Shown here: positions 6,631 to 11,226 of the stretch, piece by piece
How positions within the stretch are numbered: the first letter of the stretch is position 1
Layout: the number at the start of each line of letters is the position of its first letter
Assembly (NCBI GenBank): GCA_900320815.1
Contig: ONTY01000025.1
Coordinates: forward strand, 1-11,226
From: an uncultured Pseudomonadota bacterium
GTDB lineage: Bacteria > Pseudomonadota > Gammaproteobacteria > Burkholderiales > Burkholderiaceae_C
Direction: 5' to 3'
DNA: 11,226 bases
Made by a program: the position numbers and the translations under genes
The notes under the pieces: generated by a model
The model's database searches: none
The model's input: the letters and a program-made list of their open reading frames with translations, nothing else
What the model was told of the DNA's origin: nothing

Positions 6631-7170
6631 ATGGACATCATCGTTACCTTACTCATTTATGCGCTCTATTGCTACCTTGTCATGCACAAAAGCATATTGG
6701 CGCTGCTGGCAGCCCTGGCATCAAGCCTGCTGCTTGTGGTGCCGTCGCTGAACTCCGCCATCGTTGTTATCGTCATACTGTGGCTTGGCGTCACGTGGGC
6801 AGCATATCTTGCCAAACTCCAGAATATTCTGGTGCAGCTTCTGGGATTGGGAGGCGTCATGCTCGTGATATCCATAGTGGAGAACTTTGCCGTATTGCTG
6901 TGCCTTGCCGCCATTTGGGCTCCATATATTGTTCGACACATCACCAGCACTACTTGCCGCGGCGCCAGCGTCTCTACCTCAGCACAGCGTCTGATATATA
7001 CAGCCATCGTCATTCTTATTCCCACTACCGTGATTCTTGGTTTTACTGCGTATGCCGTCACCCAGGATATTGTTCTCGACGCCCTGCCAGGTTGGCTCAA
7101 ATGGCCAATTGTGGCCGTTGGCGGCGCATGGGCAGGCGTGAAGTGGCTCAGCCGCAGTGGGCACAGATAA
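6631..7170 (+). CDS. Unrecognised multi-pass membrane protein
   Basis: A 179-residue, very hydrophobic protein that I do not recognise. Probable membrane segments lie at about residues 2-18 (IIVTLLIYALYCYLVM), 22-40, 43-61 (AIVVIVILWLGVTWAAYLA), 65-105 (long enough for two helices around VISIVENFAVLLCLAAIW) and 118-143 (LIYTAIVILIPTTVILGF), with a short last hydrophobic stretch WPIVAVGGAWAGV near the C-terminus. The loops are short, with TSTTCRGASVSTSAQR the longest. The ATG at 6631 is preceded by AAGGA at 6615-6619 with 11-nt spacing; an upstream in-frame ATG at 6568 would add a non-hydrophobic cysteine-bearing stretch and is less likely. The gene is clearly less GC-rich and more ATA/ATT-using than its neighbours, which may point to horizontal gain or weak selection. 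It follows the MITE-like element. No function is proposed. Confidence 0.7.
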   Translation: MDIIVTLLIYALYCYLVMHKSILALLAALASSLLLVVPSLNSAIVVIVILWLGVTWAAYLAKLQNILVQLLGLGGVMLVISIVENFAVLLCLAAIWAPYIVRHITSTTCRGASVSTSAQRLIYTAIVILIPTTVILGFTAYAVTQDIVLDALPGWLKWPIVAVGGAWAGVKWLSRSGHR

Positions 7171-7193
7171 GGGCGCCATGCTCAAGAGCGCCC
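7171..7193. terminator. GC hairpin directly after the membrane protein gene
   Basis: Perfect 6-bp arms GGGCGC (7171-7176) and GCGCCC (7188-7193) with an 11-nt loop start at the first base past the stop codon. No U-run follows on either strand, so this is at best a transcript-end stabiliser or a poor intrinsic terminator. Confidence 0.35.
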
Positions 7194-7240
7194 AAGGTGT
7201 CCGAACAGCACCTGCTGCAATTGGGGTATATTATATTTTT

Positions 7241-7262
7241 CCCGCATATCTTGCAGGTATGA
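7241..7262 (+). repeat. Possible degenerate copy of the small hairpin repeat (copy F)
   Basis: CCCGC (7241-7245), a 7-nt loop ATATCTT, then GCAGG (7253-7257) and TATGA. The layout matches copies A-D (same loop length, same kind of flank, AT-rich island TATATTATATTTTT to its left), but one stem pair is mismatched on the plus strand. Weak on its own. Confidence 0.3.
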
Positions 7263-7273
7263 AGATGCAAATC

Positions 7274-7292
7274 TGTGGAGTATTACTCCACA
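7274..7292. repeat. 19-bp palindrome over the msrAB stop codon
   Basis: TGTGGAGTA and TACTCCACA (9-bp arms) meet around a single T. It contains the TAA stop codon of msrAB (7283-7285). It may form the stem of a weak msrAB terminator on the minus strand, or be a symmetric protein site. A related sequence sits at the slt stop codon (6422-6434). Confidence 0.45.
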
Positions 7293-8311
7293 TACACCTT
7301 GTAGTCGCCATAGCCGCGCGCGTCCATCTCCTCATACGGGATGAACTCCAGCGCCGCGCCGTTGATGCAGTAGCGCATGCCGCCCTTGCCCGGCGGCCCA
7401 TCAGGGAAGACGTGCCCGAGGTGGCTGCCGCCGAGCGCGCTGCTGACTTCCGTGCGGCTCATGCCGTGGCTGCTGTCTTCGGCGTAGCTGATGGCGTCCG
7501 TGGTAATGGGGTGCGTGAAGCTCGGCCAGCCGCTGCCGGAATCAAACTTGTCGCTGCTGGCAAACAGCGGCTTTTTCGTCACCACGTCCACGTAGATGCC
7601 TTTTTTGTAGTTTTTATCCAGCGGGCTGGAAAACGGGCGCTCGGTGGCTTTTTCCTGCGTCACGGCGTAGGCGGTTTTGTCCAGCTTCTCTTTCAATACG
7701 CTTTTATCGGGCACGGCAAAGCGGCTTTCCGCGTGCACCGGCTGCGTGGCGCCGGCAAGGTTGACGTGGCAATAGCCGCGCGGGTTCTTGTCCAGATATT
7801 TCTGGTGATAGTCTTCGGCGGGCACGAAGTTTTTCAGCGGCTCCAGGGTAACGGCAAACGGCTTGTCGTGCTTTTTCTGCTCTTGAGCCACAAATGCGCG
7901 CACCGCCGCGCCCACGGCGCTGCCGGCGGCGCCGTCCTCTTCCCAGAAAATGCCGGTGCGGTATTGCACGCCCCGGTCACCCCCCTGCTTGTTGACGGAA
8001 AACGGGTCAATGATGCTGAAATACCGCGCGAGGATTTCGCCCGTGTGCACCACATTTTCGTCATACACCAGCCGCAGCGTTTCGGCGTGGCCGGTGGCGT
8101 GGATGCGCTGGTAATCGGTGTCGGCGCCTGCGCCGTTGGCGTAGCCCACCAGCGTTTCCTTCACGCCCGGCACGCGGTCAAAATAGCCCTGCACGCCCCA
8201 GAAGCAGCCGCCTGCCAGATAGATGGTTTTCATGTTTTCGCTCGCGTTTCCCTGCGCCTGCGCCAGCCCCATGCCAAGCGCCAGCGCGATGCCAAACAGC
8301 CAGGTTTTCAT
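7283..8311 (-). CDS. msrAB: Bifunctional peptide methionine sulfoxide reductase MsrA-MsrB, exported
   Basis: A 342-residue fusion that reduces both S- and R-methionine sulfoxide, like the MsrA-MsrB part of neisserial PilB. Residues 1-20 look like a signal peptide (MKTWLFGIALALGMGLAQAQ), so repair probably occurs in the periplasm. The MsrA domain (about 28-185) has GGCFWG with catalytic C36, GYANG, TGHAE, NKQGGDRG(V)QYR and GYCHVNL with probable resolving C181. The MsrB domain (about 210-340) has GIYVDVV, SGSGWPSF, SHLGHVFPDGP and RYCINGAALEF with catalytic C315. The usual recycling Cys of neisserial MsrB (SGCGWPSF) is Ser260 here, and C315 is the only Cys in that domain, so regeneration must differ. 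The thioredoxin-like domain of PilB is absent. The start at 8311 has AGGA six bases upstream; a longer in-frame start at 8374 would hide the signal peptide. Confidence 0.95.
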   Translation of the reverse strand: MKTWLFGIALALGMGLAQAQGNASENMKTIYLAGGCFWGVQGYFDRVPGVKETLVGYANGAGADTDYQRIHATGHAETLRLVYDENVVHTGEILARYFSIIDPFSVNKQGGDRGVQYRTGIFWEEDGAAGSAVGAAVRAFVAQEQKKHDKPFAVTLEPLKNFVPAEDYHQKYLDKNPRGYCHVNLAGATQPVHAESRFAVPDKSVLKEKLDKTAYAVTQEKATERPFSSPLDKNYKKGIYVDVVTKKPLFASSDKFDSGSGWPSFTHPITTDAISYAEDSSHGMSRTEVSSALGGSHLGHVFPDGPPGKGGMRYCINGAALEFIPYEEMDARGYGDYKVYVE

Positions 8312-8317
8312 CACTTG

Positions 8318-8321
8318 TCCT
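8318..8321 (-). promoter_or_regulatory. Ribosome binding site of msrAB
   Basis: AGGA (within AAAGGAC on the minus strand) lies six bases before the ATG at 8311. It supports this start over the in-frame ATG at 8374 and agrees with the signal peptide at the N-terminus. Confidence 0.65.
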
Positions 8322-8385
8322 TTCCGTGCGCGCCGCCCGCAACGCTGCAGCGCAGCAACGCCATTGTGCGACACACCGAAAAAAT

Positions 8386-8401
8386 CACATACCCAAATGT
8401 G
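8386..8401. promoter_or_regulatory. Short dyad in the msrAB / radical SAM intergenic region
   Basis: CACAT and ATGTG (5-bp arms, 6-bp spacer ACCCAA) in the 181-bp divergent region. It could be a half-site pair for a dimeric regulator of either gene, but 5-bp dyads occur by chance. It is recorded because of its position in the divergent promoter region. Confidence 0.2.
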
Positions 8402-8413
8402 TTATATTTGCTT

Positions 8414-8437
8414 GCCGGCCACATAAGCCGGCGATGA
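8414..8437 (+). repeat. Small hairpin repeat, copy C
   Basis: GCCGGC (8414-8419), 7-nt loop CACATAA, GCCGGC (8427-8432), then GATGA and a TATATATA run (8438 onward). It lies in the divergent region between msrAB and the radical SAM gene, about 55 bp before the latter's ATG. The TATATATACT run beside it could supply a -10 element, with no clear -35 box. Confidence 0.65.
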
Positions 8438-8492
8438 TATATATACTCATCCATTCTACAAAAAAGCGCCGCCCCACCTATCATCGCCGCCC

Positions 8493-10049
8493 ATGAAAGT
8501 CGCCCTCGTCAACGCCGCCCACCCCGCCATCGGTTCCCGCATGGCGGGCGAGCACTTGCCGCCGCTTGGCCTGCTGGCGATTGGCGGGCCGCTGCTGGAC
8601 GCAGGGCACGAGGTGCGCCTGTTTGACGGCGACTTTGCGGGTACGCCGCCCGCGCAGCTCGCGCAGCAGGTGGCCGCCGCGCGCCCGGACGCGGTGCTGC
8701 TGGGGCACTCCGGCTCATCCTCGGCGCAGCCGGTGCTGGACGAGGTGGCGCAGCGCGTGCGCGCGCTGCTGCCCGGCGCGCACATCATTCTGGGCGGCGT
8801 GTTTCCCACGTATCACTGGGCGGACATCCTGCGCCGCCAGCCGTGCTACGACGCCATCGTGCGCGGCGAGGGCGAGGAAACGGCGCTGCAACTTGTCAAT
8901 GCACTGGAGCGCGGCACGCCGCTGGACACAGTGCGCGGCATCGCCTGGCGCTGCGCCGGTGTGCCCGTGTGCAACGCGCCTGCGCCCATCACCTGCGACC
9001 TGGACGCGCACCGCGTGGCGTGGGATCTGATGGGGCAGCGCCGCTACACCTACTGGGGCGGGCAGCGCGCGGTGCTGTATCAGTTTTCGCGCGGCTGCAC
9101 GCATGCCTGCACCTACTGCGGGCAGCGTTTTTTCTGGCGCAAGTGGCGCTGCCGCGACCCGCAAAAAGCGGCGGCTGAAATCGCCATGCTGCACCGCGAC
9201 TACGGCGTGCGCGTCGTCAACTTTGCCGACGAAAGCCCGGCGGAGAACCAGGCGGCGTGGCGCGCGTTTCTGGAGGCGCTCATCCGCGAGCATCTGGATG
9301 GGCTGGCGCTGGTTGGCTCGATTCGCGCCGACCACGTGGTGCGCGACGCAGACTTTTTGCACCTCTACCGGCAGGCAGGCTTTGAGCGCTTTCTGCTGGG
9401 GCTGGAAAGCTATGACGAGGCAGTGCTGGCGCGCCTGAAAAAAGGCAGCGACACGCGCGTGGACGCCCGCGCCATCCGGCTGCTGCGGCAGCACGGCATC
9501 CTCTCCATGGCTACGCTTGGCGTGGGCTTTGGCGACGAGCGCCTGTCTGACTTTTGGCGCACGCTGCGCTGCCTGCTGCGCTACGACCCGGACCAGATTC
9601 AGTTCATGTATGCCACCCCGCACCGCTGGACGCCGTACTACAAACAGGTGCAAGACCGCGCCATCTGCCAGAGTGACCAGCGCAAGTGGGACTACCGCCA
9701 CCAAGTGCTGGCGCCGCAGCACATGCCGCCTTGGGCGGTGACGCTGTGCGTGAAGGCGATGGAAGCCGTGATGCAGGCGCGCCCGCGCGCCATCTGGCGC
9801 ACGCTGGCGCAGCCCGACGCGCGCCGCCGTGCGGCCATGCGCTGGTACTCGCGCATCGGCACGCGCGTGTGGTTTGCCGAGTTGTGGCGCGCCCTCGTAA
9901 CCGACGGCCAGGCGTGCCAGCGCACCACTGTGGCGCAGTTTTGGGCCGCGCCGGACGAAGCGCCGCCGCCCGCTGCGGCCATCCAGTTCGTGCCGAACGC
10001 TCCGGCATCTTCATATACTCCAATAGGAAAGGCTTCGTTGCCGGCGTAG
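8493..10049 (+). CDS. Cobalamin-binding radical SAM protein, BchE-like (anaerobic Mg-protoporphyrin IX monomethyl ester cyclase family)
   Basis: A 518-residue class B radical SAM enzyme. Residues 1-150 form a B12-binding (Rossmann-like) domain: KVALVNAAHP, LPPLGLLAIGGPLLDAGHEV, LFDGDF, HIILGGVFPTYH and VRGEGEETAL. The radical SAM domain (about 190-420) has CTHACTYC with cluster ligands C202, C206 and C209. It is followed by GQRFFWRKWRCRDP, VNFADESP (D246, E247), VGSIRADHV, FLLGLESYDE and YATPHRWTPYY. The FWRKxRxRDP, DExP and TPxxxTP elements resemble BchE, which makes ring E of bacteriochlorophyll anaerobically. However, no other pigment gene is in the window, and BchE-like proteins also occur in non-phototrophs, so the substrate is unknown. 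The ATG at 8493 gives a typical N-terminus but has no clear ribosome binding site. The last codons and the TAG stop lie inside hairpin copy D. Confidence 0.85.
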   Translation: MKVALVNAAHPAIGSRMAGEHLPPLGLLAIGGPLLDAGHEVRLFDGDFAGTPPAQLAQQVAAARPDAVLLGHSGSSSAQPVLDEVAQRVRALLPGAHIILGGVFPTYHWADILRRQPCYDAIVRGEGEETALQLVNALERGTPLDTVRGIAWRCAGVPVCNAPAPITCDLDAHRVAWDLMGQRRYTYWGGQRAVLYQFSRGCTHACTYCGQRFFWRKWRCRDPQKAAAEIAMLHRDYGVRVVNFADESPAENQAAWRAFLEALIREHLDGLALVGSIRADHVVRDADFLHLYRQAGFERFLLGLESYDEAVLARLKKGSDTRVDARAIRLLRQHGILSMATLGVGFGDERLSDFWRTLRCLLRYDPDQIQFMYATPHRWTPYYKQVQDRAICQSDQRKWDYRHQVLAPQHMPPWAVTLCVKAMEAVMQARPRAIWRTLAQPDARRRAAMRWYSRIGTRVWFAELWRALVTDGQACQRTTVAQFWAAPDEAPPPAAAIQFVPNAPASSYTPIGKASLPA

Positions 10050-10063
10050 ATTGCTGGTATATG
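10040..10063 (+). repeat. Small hairpin repeat, copy D, overlapping the radical SAM stop codon
   Basis: GCCGGC (10040-10045), 7-nt loop GTAGATT, GCTGGT (10053-10058), then ATATGA. The stem pairs fully if two G-U pairs are allowed. The TAG stop codon (10047-10049) is in the loop. An extra dyad GGTAT / ATACC (10056-10060 / 10069-10073) overlaps its right arm. Confidence 0.5.
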
Positions 10064-10247
10064 AATTAATACCTAGTGTTTTGTGACTCTTCGATAGGGA
10101 ATCCATCTCTTGCCATCGCGATTGCAGAGGTGAAGTTTTTTTGTGGCAACGAGCGAACACGCTGAGCTTCATCCCTAGGGTATTTTTTGCTTGCCGGCAA
10201 AAAATGAGGGCAAAAGGATGTATTGAGCAGGAGTATTTGAAAGTTGG
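10050..10247. other. Non-coding AT-richer stretch between the radical SAM and DUF2726 genes
   Basis: No ORF here has the codon bias of the neighbouring genes, and no tRNA or known riboswitch is recognised. The stretch holds the right part of hairpin D, an 8-bp palindrome CCCTAGGG, and a 24-nt palindrome at 10182-10205 with perfect 9-bp arms ATTTTTTGC / GCAAAAAAT. The latter shares GCTTGCCGGC with hairpin copy C and may be a decayed relative or a weak terminator for the radical SAM gene. Confidence 0.5.
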
Positions 10248-10298
10248 AGAAAAAAGAAGCCTGCCAGGCACACCACGCCAAGCAGGCTTCTTTTTTCT
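10248..10298. terminator. Strong bidirectional intrinsic terminator
   Basis: Perfect 17-bp arms AGAAAAAAGAAGCCTGC (10248-10264) and its inverse complement (10282-10298) around a 17-nt loop. The GC-rich core (GAAGCCTGC) is followed by six T in both directions. It lies 23 bp past the DUF2726 stop codon, so it ends that leftward transcript and can also stop rightward transcription from the radical SAM gene. Confidence 0.85.
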
Positions 10299-10321
10299 GT
10301 GCAGTGCTCGCTGCGGCGCCG

Positions 10322-11050
10322 TCAGCCAGCGAGGTCGCGAGGAGAGCGGCGCACTGGCGGCTGTGGCGGTGTGCCTTCCTCAGGCGGCAACCCCATGATG
10401 GTGGTCAGCCCACCGCCGGCAAAAGCAGAGTCCGAGGGATCGGAGAGAGCAAACTGCGAGGTGCGCGGCAGTTGCGAAGGCGGCAGCTGCGAGGGCGACA
10501 TCTGCGACATTGGCGTGGCCGTGAGGATGGGGGCAATGACATCCTCGCCCAGCGCAATGCTGAGTTTGTGCGCGAACTCACCCACGGGCGGCAGCGAGGA
10601 GACAGAACGCTGAATGTTGAGCAGCTTGACGCCCACGGATTTGAGCACCTTGGCCTTGGCGCGCACGGTGTTGCGCAGCTTCGGATCGCTATTGGTGGCG
10701 CCGCGTTGGCGCACGTCAAAGGCATAGTGCGGGCGTCCATCGTCATCGCACACCACATAGTCCACGTGGATGCTATCGAGCAGCGCCTGCGAGCGGATGC
10801 GGTCGTTGGTGACGCGCAACTGCACCAGCTGCGAGAGGGCGGGGCGGAACAGCACGACGTGTCCGTTGAAGGCTTGCTCTAGATAAAACAAAAGCTGCCG
10901 GTGCGCGGGCGAGATGATTTCTTGCAGCGCGTAGGTGTTGTCGTTCAGGCTGCTGGTGTCATCCCTGCGCTTGGCCTGCATGACGAAGTAGACGGCAAAG
11001 GAGGCGGCAATAAGGAACAAGATGCCAACGCCCCAGATAACTGCATCCAT
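10322..11050 (-). CDS. Membrane-anchored DUF2726 domain protein
   Basis: A 242-residue protein with one N-terminal membrane helix (about residues 4-24, VIWGVGILFLIAASFAVYFVM) followed by a basic AKRR, so the rest is probably cytoplasmic. Residues about 44-150 resemble DUF2726: ISPAHRQLLFYLEQAF, VVLFRPALSQLVQLR, IHVDYVVCDDDGRPHYAFDVR, and a helix leading to GVKLLNIQ. DUF2726 is thought to have a PD-(D/E)xK nuclease-like fold, and the DYVVCD...AFDV strand pair fits that fold. The acidic segment usual after the second strand (roughly ELDD) is altered to FDVRQ here, so catalytic activity is doubtful. The C-terminal 65 residues are low-complexity and contain pentapeptide repeats (PSQLP type). The ATG at 11050 has AAAGG eight bases upstream; the frame stays open further upstream without conserved sequence. 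Function is unknown. Confidence 0.75.
   Translation of the reverse strand: MDAVIWGVGILFLIAASFAVYFVMQAKRRDDTSSLNDNTYALQEIISPAHRQLLFYLEQAFNGHVVLFRPALSQLVQLRVTNDRIRSQALLDSIHVDYVVCDDDGRPHYAFDVRQRGATNSDPKLRNTVRAKAKVLKSVGVKLLNIQRSVSSLPPVGEFAHKLSIALGEDVIAPILTATPMSQMSPSQLPPSQLPRTSQFALSDPSDSAFAGGGLTTIMGLPPEEGTPPQPPVRRSPRDLAG
10465..10509. repeat. Three 15-bp tandem repeats in the DUF2726 gene
   Basis: Units 10465-10479 (GCGGCAGTTGCGAAG), 10480-10494 (GCGGCAGCTGCGAGG) and 10495-10509 (GCGACATCTGCGACA), with a more diverged partial unit to their left. They encode the SQ-centred pentapeptides of the C-terminal tail (PSQLP twice, plus MSQMS-like flanks). The period is a multiple of three, so copy changes would keep the frame. 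Confidence 0.7.
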
Positions 11051-11088
11051 GAGGGAAACCTTTCTTCCAAGTGTTGCTTGCGGTAAGT

Positions 11089-11120
11089 GTGCAGCAAGAA
11101 ATTGTTGGTAACTGCTGCAC
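11089..11120. promoter_or_regulatory. 8-bp inverted repeat upstream of the DUF2726 gene
   Basis: GTGCAGCA (11089-11096) and TGCTGCAC (11113-11120) are perfect inverse complements with a 16-bp spacer, 39-70 bp upstream of the DUF2726 start. It could be an operator for a dimeric regulator or a leader hairpin. No convincing -35/-10 pair is visible nearby, and nothing else is recognised from 11051 to the window end. Confidence 0.35.
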
Positions 11121-11226
11121 GCCGGCAGGCGGCTCCCGCGCCTTGTGCCGCACGTGCTGCGAGAAGTTTGGCATAGGAGATCCCTATTGCGCCAGTAAGG
11201 TTTCTGCAATGCAGCACCTCCCAAGC

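Noticed and set aside
8715..9722. 335-residue open frame antisense to the radical SAM gene
   Set aside because: No domain or start signal, and it lies wholly inside a gene with strong motifs on the other strand.
8493..10049. A photosynthesis gene cluster around the BchE-like gene
   Set aside because: Neither neighbour is a pigment or reaction-centre gene, so phototrophy cannot be claimed from this window.
10011..10281. Minus-strand ORFs of 86 and 71 residues in the non-coding stretch
   Set aside because: Codon use is unlike the neighbouring genes, the frames begin inside the terminator hairpin and run through hairpin repeats, and no family resemblance is seen.
1..11226. CRISPR array, tRNA, rRNA, prophage, integrase or complete insertion sequence
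   Set aside because: No regularly spaced repeats, cloverleaf-type sequence, rRNA core sequence or transposase/integrase-like protein was recognised on either strand.

Overview
The window is GC-rich, densely coded bacterial chromosome. The codon bias, protein matches from memory, and the divergent pair of a 5-formyltetrahydrofolate cyclo-ligase and a soluble-type lytic transglycosylase suggest a betaproteobacterium, probably Burkholderiales. This is inference; no rRNA or marker gene is present to settle it. Most of the window is housekeeping or stress-tolerance genes, with no phage, plasmid, CRISPR or complete insertion-sequence signature.

Layout. At the left edge is the 3' end of an integral-membrane acyltransferase (1-197, +), which converges with a leftward series: LysE/RhtB-type exporter (201-830, -), glmU (1019-2389, -, TTG start), polyphosphate kinase 2 (2520-3719, -) and 5-formyltetrahydrofolate cyclo-ligase (3803-4375, -). 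A lipoprotein-type lytic transglycosylase (4385-6439, +) diverges from the cyclo-ligase with only 9 bp between start codons. A 113-bp nested inverted-repeat element follows its stop codon. Next are an unrecognised five- or six-helix membrane protein (6631-7170, +), a convergent periplasmic MsrA-MsrB fusion (7283-8311, -), and a BchE-like cobalamin-binding radical SAM protein (8493-10049, +). After a 272-bp non-coding stretch comes a membrane-anchored DUF2726 protein (10322-11050, -). A 17-bp-arm terminator lies between the last two genes.

Functions. GlmU makes UDP-GlcNAc for the wall and outer membrane, and the lytic transglycosylase cleaves peptidoglycan. PPK2 transfers phosphate between polyphosphate and nucleotides, and the cyclo-ligase salvages folate. 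MsrAB repairs oxidised methionines outside the cytoplasm. The genes do not form one pathway; they look like independent neighbours.

Most interesting points: (1) a family of very small hairpins in AT-rich intergenic islands, consensus GCCGGC, 7-nt loop, GCCGGY then GATGA, with three good and one or two degenerate copies, paired-base changes and a constant orientation; (2) GlmU appears to lack the helical arm between its two enzyme domains; (3) an orphan BchE-like radical SAM gene whose stop codon lies inside one of the hairpins; (4) the 113-bp MITE-like palindrome; (5) an MsrB domain with Ser where the recycling Cys usually lies; (6) terminator-like hairpins placed 35-45 nt before lysE and ppk2, in an attenuator-like position.
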